13,892 nt of DNA. It comes from JBIOJM01 sp044450785. GTDB taxonomy: Bacteria > Planctomycetota > Planctomycetia > Isosphaerales > Isosphaeraceae. The stretch's first letter is position 1; every line of letters begins with the position of its first letter. Of the stretch, positions 1 to 7,620 are shown piece by piece. A program made the position numbers and the translations under genes. The stretch covers positions 1-13,892 of the forward strand of contig JBIOJM010000275.1 of assembly GCA_044450785.1 (NCBI GenBank), written 5' to 3'. A model generated the notes under the pieces. The model did no database searches. It had not been told where the DNA came from and saw only the letters and a list, made by a program, of their open reading frames with translations.

Positions 1-2068
1 CCTCAAGGACCTCCTGGGGCCGGTCGGCGGGCCCGAGGAGGAGATCGCAGAACAGAGCGTGCGGGACCGCTACCTGGTCGGGATGCTCGCGCCCAAGCGG
101 CAGGAGCGTTCCCCGGAGGAATTCGACGAGCTTCCCCAAGGCGGCAGCGGCCCGGTCGAGGACGGCACCGCCGAGAGCACGTCCCCGGCGAACAAGACGA
201 TGTTCCCGTCGTCGTTCGGGATGACTTTCTGCGTCAGGCTGGATGCGGAGGCCCTCCAGATCAAGGCCCGCTGGGGCCACTACCACCGGGACCGGAGCGC
301 GACCCTCACCACCCCGAGCGGCGACAAAAAGCTGGTCTGGAAGCGGAGCCAGCGTGAGGCCGTCTCCGAGCCGATCGCTCTGACGGCCGGCCGGCTGAAC
401 TGGACCCCGGACGCCAAGTTCCCCCAGGTGCAGGTGCAGGGGCTCGTTCGCATGCGAGAGCACTTCTGGAGCGTCACCCTGTTCCTTGTCAACGGGTAGG
501 CTGAGCCAAAGAAGCTGAGGGACGCAGCCTGGCTGTTCCAGCCGGAACTGATCGTCGAATCCCCCGACCATGGGCCGGTCTTCCAGAGCCACGCCCACCA
601 GAAAGAACCCGGCAAGGCCGATCCGGTCACGTTCGCGGAGCAGCAGGAGATGGCGATGCTCTACCGCCATCAGGTCGAGTTCGGCGTGGGGCACGGAGTC
701 AGCCTCCACGCTGATTGCCCCGAGGGGGTCCGCGACCGGGCGCGCCGGCTCTCGACAGTGGTGGTTCCCGCCTACGAGGTGCCCCAAACCACGCCCCCGA
801 CCGTTGCCGACTGGCCCGACCTGGCCGGGCTGGTCGTGGACATGTGGGAGCTCGGCGAGACGCCCACGGCTCAACTGGGGGCGAAGCTGCGGCCCCTGCT
901 CGCCGCTTATGCGGCGTGGATCGACGACCGGCAAGCGGACCTCACCAAGCCCGACATCGCCAGCTATCAAACGCCGGGCAAGACGGCCTTGGGCCGGTGC
1001 CGGGAGGCCCTCGGGCGCATCGAGGCCGGCCTGACGCTGCTCCTGGAGGATGAGAAAGCCGCCCAAGCGTTCCGGTTCGCCAACCTGGCCATGTGGCAGC
1101 AGCGCGTGCACACGATCATTTCCCTGAAAAAAAGGCGGGAAGAACCGGTGGACGAGCGGGCCGTCGACGTGCCCGCCAACCGGTCGTGGTATCCCTTTCA
1201 GATGGCCTTCTTGCTGCTCAACTTGCCGGGGATCACCAGGCTCGATCACAAGGACCGGTCGGACGCCGCCGAGGCGGTCGCTGACCTTCTGTGGTTTCCC
1301 ACGGGCGGCGGCAAGACCGAGGCGTACCTCGGTCTATCGGCCTATACCATGGGCCTGCGGCGGCTCCAGGGGCCGGTGGGCGGTCGTTCCGGGGAACAGG
1401 GCGTTGCGGTTCTGATGAGATACACGCTGCGGCTGCTGACCATCCAGCAGTTCCAGCGAGCCGCCGCCCTGATCTGTGCCTGCGAGGTCATCCGGCGGGG
1501 CGACGAGGCGAAGTGGGGCAAGGAGCCGTTCCGCATCGGACTCTGGGTCGGGCAGAAGACCACGCCGAACACGACCGACCAGGCCGCCTGATTTGATCAT
1601 CCAGGATGAGCTGCACCTGATCAGCGGCCCGCTGGGAACGCTCGTGGGCCTGTACGAGACGGCGGTGGACAGGCTCTGCTCGTGGGACGTGAACGGCAAG
1701 ACCGTTCGTCCCAAGCTGATTGCCTCGACGGCGACGATCCGCAAGGCCGGGGACCAGATCCACTGATTGACGAGCTGACCTCCCGCAAAGACTCGACGGA
1801 CATTCCCAACGTGCTCGACCAGCTTGAGGTGGCGTTCGACCCCCAGAGCGAGGCGAGGCGCAAGGAGATGAAGAGGCGGGGGCAGCTCAAGGACATGCCC
1901 AGGCGGCCCATCGACGTGCTGCTGGCGACCAACATGGTCTCGGTCGGAGTGGACGTGCAACGGCTCGGATTGATGGTTGTTGGCGGTCAGCCCAAGACGA
2001 CGGCCGAGTACATCCAGGCGACCAGCCGGGTCGGGCGGAGGTTCCCGGCATTTGTACGACGTGCGTGA
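1..2068 (+). pseudogene. drmA: Decayed DISARM-type helicase (DrmA-like), 5' end outside window
   Basis: This is a remnant of a large superfamily 2 helicase resembling DrmA of the DISARM anti-phage system; the identification is from remembered sequence character. Reading is open from base 2 with no start inside the window. An in-frame TAG lies at 497-499, after which the same frame continues to 1591. Walker A (PTGGGKT) is at 1298-1318. At about 1580 the coding shifts to another frame, giving PDLIIQDELHLISGPLGT with the DELH box at 1605-1616 and an STAT motif near 1722-1733, until a stop at 1764-1766. A second shift gives ELTSRKDST, then ATNMVSVGVDV and the arginine-finger motif QATSRVGRR at 2015-2041, ending at 2068. 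Stretches that I expect at both junctions, and the C-terminus, are missing. About 690 codons remain. It is almost certainly non-functional. No drmB or drmC follows. Another DrmA-like SF2 helicase remains possible. Confidence 0.75.
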
Positions 2069-2164
2069 TCCATCGAACCACTTGACGCGCCTCATAACGA
2101 TCCTGTGCGATTCTGACAGTTGTAAAAGAACCCTTGTCTAGACCGTGTTCACCCCCCATGACTT

Positions 2165-2182
2165 ACCCTTCTCAGGAAGGGT
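2165..2182 (+). terminator. Hairpin between helicase relic and lpxB
   Basis: ACCCTTC and GAAGGGT form a perfect 7-bp stem around a TCAG tetraloop. It is followed by TTTCATCT, a poor U tract, so termination is possible but not certain. It lies 52 bp upstream of lpxB and could instead be a leader structure. The surrounding 2069-2234 gap holds no recognisable gene. Confidence 0.35.
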
Positions 2183-2234
2183 TTCATCTGCTAGGCTGAG
2201 CCTCGATCGAGGGATTGGTCGAAGCTGAATCGCG

Positions 2235-3527
2235 ATGCAAGGAAGCGAGTCACCTCTCATGCTGATCTTCATCTCCGCCGGAGAGCCGAGTGGCGATCTG
2301 CACGCCGCCAATCTGATCCGCGCGTTCCGTCGACGTGTCCCGGACACCCGGTTTGTCGGTTTCGGCGGACCCAGAATGGCGGAGGCCGGCGCGAGTCTGC
2401 TCTACCCGCTGGCCAACCTGGCGGTCATGTGGTTCCTGAACGTTCTGATCAATCTGGTGACATTCATTCGGCTGATTTTCAAGGCGGATGGCTTCTTTCG
2501 GGACGAGCGGCCCGACGCGGTGGTGCTGGTCGATTATCCCGGTCTGCACTGGTGGATCGCCCGCCGCGCCAAGGCCCGAGGGATCCCGGTCTTTTATTTC
2601 GTGCCTCCGCAGATCTGGGCGTGGGGAAGCTGGCGCGTGCGTAAGGTTCGCAAGTACGTCGATGAGGTCCTGTGCAGTCTTCCCTTCGAGCCCGCCTGGT
2701 ATCACGCGCGCGGTGTCGCCGCGGCGGCCCATGTCGGACATCCTTATTTCGACGAGCTGGCCGATCGGCCGCTGGACGACCGCTTCCTGGCCGAACAGAA
2801 CTGCCGGCCAGGCCCTCTGGTGGCGATCTTGCCCGGTTCGCGGACCCAAGAGGTCCTGCGCAACCTGCCCGACATGATTCGGGCCGCCAGGAAACTGGCT
2901 CGGCAACGTCCGGACGTTCGCTTCGCGGTTGCCTGCTTGCACGAGCGCCACAAGGCCGTGGCACAGCAAATCATCGCGCAATCGATCTCCGGGAAAGGTG
3001 CACTGCACGGTCCGGCAATCGAGATTCACGCTGGCCGCACCCCCGAGCTGATCCGGGTGGCGCGGGTGGCATGGGCCGTTTCAGGCTCGGTCGGGCTCGA
3101 GCTGATGGTTGAAGCCTTGCCTTCGGTTGTCCTCTATAAGGTCAAACGCTTCGATCTCTGGGTGGCACGGTGGTTCATTCGGTCGAAGTACATCAGCCTG
3201 GTCAACCTCCTTGCCGACGCCGAGGTGTTTCCTGAGTACTTGACGTGGCGAGACGTCTCGGATGAGCTCGTCCGCTGGGCGGTTGCCTGGCTCGACGATT
3301 CGGAGGCGCGCGCCCGGGCGACCGCATCCCTCTCGACGATTCGGCATCACGTGGCCCGGCCCGGCGCCTCCGTCCGTGCCGCCCAGCGCATCATCACGTG
3401 GCTCACCGAGCATGGCCAGGTCGGAACGGCGGCCGTGGGGAACTCACGACTCGGGGCCCACCACGGTCCCCACGAGCTCCCCTCCCACCTCAAACGTGCC
3501 GGCGATGCCACGCCGCGGCGTCACTGA
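2235..3527 (+). CDS. lpxB: Lipid-A-disaccharide synthase LpxB
   Basis: A GT19 family glycosyltransferase that condenses UDP-2,3-diacylglucosamine with lipid X (2,3-diacylglucosamine-1-phosphate) to form the lipid A disaccharide at the inner face of the cytoplasmic membrane. Family signatures appear in order: SAGEPSGDLHAANLI (14-28), GFGGPRM (42-48), a hydrophobic membrane-associating stretch (about 60-83), VDYPGLHWW (99-107), FVPPQIWAWGSWR (122-134), VGHPYFDEL (167-175), LPGSRTQEV (199-207), SGSVGLELM (283-291) and the KYISLVNLLAD-to-FPEYL region (318-336). At 430 residues it is longer than the usual 380-390. The extra length is an Arg/His-rich tail after about residue 395. ATG 2235 gives the longest form; ATG 2259 places the conserved MLIFISAGEPSGD start as in relatives and is a good alternative. 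Neither has a strong Shine-Dalgarno. It stands alone on this strand, so the other lipid A genes must lie elsewhere. Confidence 0.95.
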   Translation: MQGSESPLMLIFISAGEPSGDLHAANLIRAFRRRVPDTRFVGFGGPRMAEAGASLLYPLANLAVMWFLNVLINLVTFIRLIFKADGFFRDERPDAVVLVDYPGLHWWIARRAKARGIPVFYFVPPQIWAWGSWRVRKVRKYVDEVLCSLPFEPAWYHARGVAAAAHVGHPYFDELADRPLDDRFLAEQNCRPGPLVAILPGSRTQEVLRNLPDMIRAARKLARQRPDVRFAVACLHERHKAVAQQIIAQSISGKGALHGPAIEIHAGRTPELIRVARVAWAVSGSVGLELMVEALPSVVLYKVKRFDLWVARWFIRSKYISLVNLLADAEVFPEYLTWRDVSDELVRWAVAWLDDSEARARATASLSTIRHHVARPGASVRAAQRIITWLTEHGQVGTAAVGNSRLGAHHGPHELPSHLKRAGDATPRRH

Positions 3528-3641
3528 TCGGCCCGCCTGGTCTTCCCTCCGGTCATGGTGAATAAACGTTCGCCTTGCCACGTTTCCTTCGAACCGTTAT
3601 GGTCTGGCTCTTGACTGCCACGTGAAGCGCATTACCGAGGG

Positions 3642-3678
3642 GGCCCCGGAGCATGGATGTGAAGGGGCCTTTTCGTTT
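3642..3678 (+). terminator. Candidate terminator after lpxB
   Basis: GGCCCC (3642-3647) can pair with GGGGCC (3664-3669) across a 16-nt loop, followed directly by TTTTCGTTT. It lies 115 bp past the lpxB stop, between converging genes. The stem is short and the T run interrupted, so confidence is moderate. Nothing else is recognisable in the 3528-3698 gap. Confidence 0.4.
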
Positions 3679-3698
3679 CGCCCGACCGAACGACCGGG

Positions 3699-5129
3699 TC
3701 AACGAGGGGGATCGCCCTCAGCCGGTGGTTGGTCGTCAGGCAGGTTGAGCTCCTTGATGCGGCGGTAGAGACGAGGTCGAGAGATCCCCAGCAGCTCGGC
3801 GGCGCGTGACTTGTTGCCGCGGGCCAGGCGCAAGACGGTTTCGATCGACCGCCGTTCGACTTCGGTCAGCAGGAGGTCAAGGGGCTTGATCGAAATCGGT
3901 GGCTTGGGGGGGGCGAATCCTCCGCCCAGATTGCCGCGAATCGAGGGAGGCAGATCGTTGAGGGAAACCAGGCGTCCGTCGCCGCGGGGTTGAGCGTGGG
4001 CATGATCGATGACGCGAGCCAGCTCGCGAAGGTTTCCCGGCCAGTCGTACGTCATCAAGGCCGTGATTGCCTCGGGTGAAAACGCAGTCCGTTCTTCCCC
4101 TCCGCGTTGATTGGCACGCTCGAGGAAGTGTTGCGAGAGGACCGGCAGCTCCTCGCGGCGCTCGCGTAAGGGATCCAGCCGGAGGACCAGGGTGGTCAGG
4201 GCGAAATAGAGCTCGGGCCGAATCTGCTCGCCCTCGAGCGCGGTCTCCGGGTCGGAAGACGTGGTCGCCAGCAGCCTGACCGGCGCATCGAGGGCCGCGA
4301 TCAACCGCGCTTGAAGGTCGCGAGGGAGCAGCAGGACCTCGCGGATCAACATGGTTGAGCCGTCCCCCAGCGACAACCGCGGTCTTCCCGCCCCGCCGGC
4401 AGAGGAGGCGGGCGCCGCCGCGCCCGAGGCGGATCGCTCGAGGCCGAACAATTCGCGCTCCAGGATCTCGGCCGGCAACGACTCACAGTCGAACGGGATC
4501 AACGGCTGCTGGCGGCCAGGCCCGTTCTGATGAATGGCTCGTGCGACCTGCCGCTTTCCGGTACCCGGTTCGCCCACGATGAGCACCGGGATCGTTGACG
4601 CAGCGGCCAGCCGCACCTGGTCGAGCAGCCTCCGGTGCGACGGACCGAGCCCGATCAAGCTGTCGAACCCACCTTCCTTTTGAAGCTGTCGCCTGATCTC
4701 GAGCAGCTCGACGTGAAGCTGGTTGGCCTGTGAATCGGCAAGGCTTGGCTGGCCGTCCGCGCTGCGAACCCAGCCCAGGAGACCGATCAAGGCGTCGTGT
4801 TCGTCGAGAAACGGCCAGAACTCGACACGGTGCCAGGTCCCTCCGCCGCGGGCGTGACAGATCAGCGCCTTAGTCCCGGTGGGTTGGCCGGCCAGCGACT
4901 CGGGCGGCGGATGAAAGCTCGCGGCCAGATCGGCCAGGTCCCCCGCGCCGGTCGAACCGTGAGCCTGGCAGGTGAGCCCTACTACCGATTCCGCCGGATG
5001 ACCGGTCAACTTTTCCCAGGCCCTGTTGACCCAGGTCAGTTTGAGGGCCGGGTCGAGCCAGAAGATCGGCTCGCGTGCATGCTGCCAGAGCTGATCCGTC
5101 TCGAACGGAGCAACGCGTGAAGGCGTCAT
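3699..5129 (-). CDS. PAS-AAA+-Fis transcriptional regulator, sigma-54 activator-like but lacking GAFTGA
   Basis: A 476-residue regulator built like an NtrC-family activator. An N-terminal PAS-like sensor (about 12-122, DQLWQHAREPIFWLDPALK onward) is followed by a short linker helix, a AAA+ domain (about 155-375) and a C-terminal Fis-type helix-turn-helix (about 425-462, NKSRAAELLGISRPRLYRRI). Walker A is GEPGTGK (186-192), and WPGNLREL (363-370) matches the sensor II region. Where active family members have ELFG followed by GAFTGA, this protein has ELFGLERSASGAAAPAS. The Walker B region reads STMLIREVLLLP (258-269), with Arg at the usual Asp. It may therefore bind DNA without remodelling sigma-54 holoenzyme, or act with another sigma factor. 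The start has a GAGAGG ribosome site 5 bp upstream. It follows the HTH/S24 gene by 12 bp, so the two are probably co-transcribed. Its targets are unknown. Confidence 0.85.
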   Translation of the reverse strand: MTPSRVAPFETDQLWQHAREPIFWLDPALKLTWVNRAWEKLTGHPAESVVGLTCQAHGSTGAGDLADLAASFHPPPESLAGQPTGTKALICHARGGGTWHRVEFWPFLDEHDALIGLLGWVRSADGQPSLADSQANQLHVELLEIRRQLQKEGGFDSLIGLGPSHRRLLDQVRLAAASTIPVLIVGEPGTGKRQVARAIHQNGPGRQQPLIPFDCESLPAEILERELFGLERSASGAAAPASSAGGAGRPRLSLGDGSTMLIREVLLLPRDLQARLIAALDAPVRLLATTSSDPETALEGEQIRPELYFALTTLVLRLDPLRERREELPVLSQHFLERANQRGGEERTAFSPEAITALMTYDWPGNLRELARVIDHAHAQPRGDGRLVSLNDLPPSIRGNLGGGFAPPKPPISIKPLDLLLTEVERRSIETVLRLARGNKSRAAELLGISRPRLYRRIKELNLPDDQPPAEGDPPR

Positions 5130-5141
5130 GAAACCTCTCGG

Positions 5142-5948
5142 TCAGGTCTGGCCGAATCGGCTCCAGGACCAGACCACCTGCCCGATGACAAGCGGACTTC
5201 CTCGCTTGTCGTACTCGACGGGGATCAACGGGAATTCTCGGCTGTTATTCTGATTCGGTCGCAAGATGACGTGGCGGCCGCTGACGTCGAGCCAGCGGAT
5301 CATCGGCACTCCACCGGGTCGAGCCGCGACGATCTGACCGTGGAGCTTGAGCGGATCGGTGACCGAGCGGTCGACCGCCACGATCGAGCCCGCGGGCAGG
5401 ATCGGATGCATGGCGTCGTCGATCAGTCGAGTCGCGATCGTATCGTTGGGATTGGGCAACCAGTGCCGGTACGCCATTACATGCCCTTCGGGCTGCGTGG
5501 TGTTGAGGACCGTCTTGGCGAGGTCGGAGAGGGGGTACAGCCCGACCGCGACGAACTCCGACGCCTGGTCGCCGGGCAGGTTCTCGGGAGCGACGACGAC
5601 CATCTCGCTCGGAGAGTTCTCGAGTTCCTCCAGGCCGCGCCGAATCAATTCGACCGGGCTCAGCTCGGAAAGCAAACGATCGTCGTTCGAATTCCGGAAT
5701 CTCGAGCCCTCACCGTTGAGCAGCCACATCGGGTTGGCGCCGGTCTGTTCGATGAAGCCGAGCAAGACCTCGGCCGGAACGGTCACGCCGGTTTCGTAGT
5801 TGTACCACGTCCTGGCGGGAAGATTGAGCCGTCGCGCCAGCTCGGGCCCACCGTGCTCGCCAAAGATCTCCTGGCGGATGTCTCTCAGACGGCGAGATAA
5901 GGATGCCTTGACGTTGACACGAAGTTTTGGAGTTTTCTTGCGAGCCAC
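5142..5948 (-). CDS. HTH/S24-like (CI/LexA-type) repressor with substituted protease dyad
   Basis: A 268-residue DNA-binding protein. The N-terminus (about 15-80) is a CI-repressor-like helix-turn-helix, with GPELARRLNLPARTWYNYETG (in two parts, 34-54) and the MWLLNGEG stretch at 74-81 typical of such repressors. The C-terminus (about 155-262) resembles the S24/LexA fold: IDDAMHPILPAGSIVAVDR (176-194) and GQIVAARPGGVPMIRWL (204-220). In LexA and CI the first motif has the catalytic Ser before Met, and the second has a catalytic Lys. Here the Ser is Ala179 and the Lys position is Arg218, so self-cleavage is not expected. The start codon is GTG with no strong ribosome site. It is the first gene of a two-gene unit with the PAS-AAA+-Fis regulator. 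A palindromic site at 6013-6033, about 65-85 bp upstream, may be its operator. What inactivates it is unknown; ligand or partner sensing is possible. Confidence 0.8.
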   Translation of the reverse strand: MARKKTPKLRVNVKASLSRRLRDIRQEIFGEHGGPELARRLNLPARTWYNYETGVTVPAEVLLGFIEQTGANPMWLLNGEGSRFRNSNDDRLLSELSPVELIRRGLEELENSPSEMVVVAPENLPGDQASEFVAVGLYPLSDLAKTVLNTTQPEGHVMAYRHWLPNPNDTIATRLIDDAMHPILPAGSIVAVDRSVTDPLKLHGQIVAARPGGVPMIRWLDVSGRHVILRPNQNNSREFPLIPVEYDKRGSPLVIGQVVWSWSRFGQT

Positions 5949-6012
5949 TTTGCCCGATCCCGCGCCCGGGAACCCCCCAAGGTCCGTCCGCCTGAAACGT
6001 CGTCATCGCGCC

Positions 6013-6033
6013 GTCGCGACAAATAGTCGACAC
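6013..6033. promoter_or_regulatory. Candidate operator upstream of the HTH/S24 gene
   Basis: GTCGCGAC and GTCGACAC flank a central AAATA. The inner half-sites CGAC-N5-GTCG are perfectly symmetric, and six of eight bases match across the full arms. The position 65-85 bp upstream of the GTG start suits an autoregulatory site for the downstream repressor. This is inference from symmetry and position only. Confidence 0.35.
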
Positions 6034-6205
6034 CTCATTGACAGGCGGAGCGAAGAGATCAGGAGGTTCGACCAATGGGACAGTCTCTCTGGACAGACTG
6101 AGATGCCGATCGTCCCCTCCTTATTAAGACAGGTTATCACAAAGCGCGGCCTGAGTCATCAAGGCGATCGCCAAACGTCTCAAAACTCGGAAAGACGTCG
6201 CAAAC

Positions 6206-6244
6206 GGGCAACATGAGCGATCATCGTGCCTGAAAATGTTTCCC
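6206..6244 (-). terminator. Inverted repeat downstream of sufT, possible operon end
   Basis: GGGCAACAT (6206-6214) and ATGTTTCCC (6236-6244) are complementary at eight of nine positions around a 21-nt loop, which itself contains CGATCATCG. It begins about 41 bp after the sufT stop in the direction of transcription. There is no good U tract, so intrinsic termination is uncertain. Confidence 0.25.
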
Positions 6245-6285
6245 AAATTCACTCGATGGACGGGAAGGGAGGTTAGCTCGACCGT

Positions 6286-6585
6286 TCAAAAGAACCCCAG
6301 CTCGTCGCGGGCGGCGTCGGACATTTTGTCCGGAGACCAAGGGGGCGACATCACGAGCTTCACGTTGGCTTTGGAGACGCCCTCGAGAGTCTCCAAGGCC
6401 ACGACGGCGCCGCGGAGAATCTCGGGGCCAGCCGGACAGGCCGGCGACGTCAGCGTCATCTCGACGTCGACTTGATCGTCGTGGGCCTGGATCGAATAGA
6501 CCAGGCCCAGATCGACCACGTTGACGTTCAACTCGGGATCCTTGACGGTGCGAAGGGCGGCGAGCAATGTGTCCTGATCGATCAT
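6286..6585 (-). CDS. sufT: SufT / DUF59 (MIP18-family) iron-sulfur maturation factor
   Basis: A 99-residue cytosolic protein of the DUF59/MIP18 family, which helps mature iron-sulfur proteins by an incompletely defined step. Family motifs are visible: VKDPELNVNVVDLGLVY (14-30), LTSPACPAGPEI (45-56) with the conserved Cys50, and PPWSPDKMSDAARDELGF (81-98). The length equals that of a stand-alone single-domain member. The ATG is fixed by a perfect AAGGAG ribosome site with an 8-bp spacer. It is the last gene of the suf cluster, 98 bp after the Rieske gene. SufT is the usual name for suf-linked DUF59 proteins; metal-sulfur cluster assembly factor is an equivalent description. Confidence 0.9.
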   Translation of the reverse strand: MIDQDTLLAALRTVKDPELNVNVVDLGLVYSIQAHDDQVDVEMTLTSPACPAGPEILRGAVVALETLEGVSKANVKLVMSPPWSPDKMSDAARDELGFF

Positions 6586-6593
6586 CGGTCCGA

Positions 6594-6599
6594 CTCCTT
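6594..6599 (-). promoter_or_regulatory. Strong ribosome binding site for sufT
   Basis: AAGGAG on the minus strand, eight bases before the sufT ATG. It is the best Shine-Dalgarno in the operon and fixes the start. Confidence 0.7.
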
Positions 6600-6683
6600 G
6601 GTGCTGACACGATTCGCTTGTGGTTAACAGCCACGGTGACGAGGCGATCGAGCTCGATTCGAGCCGCCGGTCATTCGACCACG

Positions 6684-6998
6684 TCAGTCATCGATCGCCA
6701 CGTAGACGTCATCTCCGCGCAGCTCGATCGCGTGGACCGCCACCGGCTCGACCGCCGGCATGCAGAGGGGACGACCGGTCCTGACGTCGAAGCGGGCACC
6801 GTGGCGCGGGCACTCGATCTCGCAACCGATCAATTCACCTTCGGCCAGCGGCCCGCCGTCGTGGGTACACACATCGTCGATGGCGTGAAAGGCGCCGTCG
6901 ACGTTGAAGACGGCAATGGCTCGGCCGTCCACTTCGACCAGTTTCTTGCCCCCCGGGGGCAACTCGCCCCGAGCTGCAACCTTGATAAATGGTGACAT
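6684..6998 (-). CDS. Rieske-type [2Fe-2S] ferredoxin
   Basis: A 104-residue soluble Rieske protein. The cluster ligands are Cys44 and His46 in CTHDGG (44-49), and Cys63 and His66 in CPRHGARFD (63-71), spaced as in ferredoxin components of dioxygenases and NirD-like proteins. The start is set at ATG 6998, giving MSPFIKVA, which matches where the domain begins; GAAGGA lies 11 bp upstream. A TTG at 7112 would add 38 Arg/Pro/Ser-rich residues and overlap sufE by 4 bp, but that extension has no domain character. Small Rieske proteins occur in suf clusters of several phyla and probably supply electrons or serve as a client; the partner here is unknown. No transmembrane segment is present, so it is not a bc1-type Rieske subunit. 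Confidence 0.88.
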   Translation of the reverse strand: MSPFIKVAARGELPPGGKKLVEVDGRAIAVFNVDGAFHAIDDVCTHDGGPLAEGELIGCEIECPRHGARFDVRTGRPLCMPAVEPVAVHAIELRGDDVYVAIDD

Positions 6999-7108
6999 GC
7001 CCCGGTGTGTCCTTCTCGGCGCTCGCGGCGGGCAACCCCATCGGATCGGAAACCGGGGAGGACGCCACGAACGAGAAAACGGCGATCGGCTGGAAGGAGA
7101 TTGCTCGC

Positions 7109-7579
7109 TCAACCTGGAACCGTTGCCGTGGTGGTGTTATCGGAGTTCGACTTGGCCCGGGCGATCGCCGCCCGGGTCACTTCCCCCTTGAGCCGCCGGA
7201 GCACTCCGCTCAAGCCACGGACCCGGAGCATCCCCAAGGTCTCCGCCAGCCCGCAGCGCTCGACCAAGTCGCCGGGGACCTGAAGGACCTCCTCGACCGT
7301 GGCGCCACGGAGTCCCTCGAGGAGGAGCGAGACGAACCCGCGGACCGTCGGAGCCTCGATCGGCGCATCGGCGTGGAGCGAGACTCGGTCGCCCTCGAGC
7401 TCGGCGAACAAATAGACCGGAGATTGGCATTCCTCGACACGATGGGACGCATCCTTCTGGGCGGCCAACCGTTCGGGCAAGGGAGGCAGACTCTTGGCGA
7501 AGTCGAGCAGGAGGTCGATCCGTTCCTGCCGGTCGCATCCGCTCAGGTCGGCGACGATCGTGTCCAGTGCAGTCGGCAT
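7109..7579 (-). CDS. sufE: SufE-family sulfur acceptor protein
   Basis: A 156-residue SufE homologue. SufE accepts persulfide sulfur from a cysteine desulfurase and passes it to SufB. The conserved acceptor is Cys51 in HRVEECQSPVYLF (46-58), preceded by LPPLPERLAAQKD (31-43) in the usual family arrangement. FVSLLLEGLRGATVEEVL (82-99) is also typical. The length is slightly above the usual 140 or so, through a C-terminal Thr/Ser-rich tail after about residue 140. A GGGTGAG site precedes the ATG. It lies 41 bp after the rhodanese gene. Its normal partner SufS is not encoded in the window, so SufE must use a desulfurase encoded elsewhere or possibly receive sulfur from the adjacent rhodanese, which is speculative. 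Confidence 0.93.
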   Translation of the reverse strand: MPTALDTIVADLSGCDRQERIDLLLDFAKSLPPLPERLAAQKDASHRVEECQSPVYLFAELEGDRVSLHADAPIEAPTVRGFVSLLLEGLRGATVEEVLQVPGDLVERCGLAETLGMLRVRGLSGVLRRLKGEVTRAAIARAKSNSDNTTTATVPG

Positions 7580-7620
7580 GGCTCACCCGGAAATTGCAGT
7601 TTGCGGCTCGCGGCCCGGAT

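Larger units (their letters stand above)
5949..6285. other. Non-coding spacer between sufT and the regulator pair
   Basis: No convincing gene is seen in these 337 bp. The stretch should carry the end of the suf transcript and the promoter of the regulator pair, both read on the minus strand. It contains a candidate operator (6013-6033), a 10-bp perfect palindrome GGCGATCGCC (6163-6172), an AT-rich patch near 6120-6142 and a long inverted repeat (6206-6244). I could not place a confident -35/-10 pair. Confidence 0.5.

Noticed and set aside
497..499. Programmed TAG read-through or recoding in the helicase
   Set aside because: Downstream deletions and frameshifts show the gene is decayed, so a plain nonsense mutation is simpler; no recoding structure was evident.
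6999..7112. 38-residue N-terminal extension of the Rieske protein from a TTG codon
   Set aside because: The extension is Arg/Pro/Ser-rich without a signal peptide pattern, and ATG 6998 fits the domain start and has a ribosome site.
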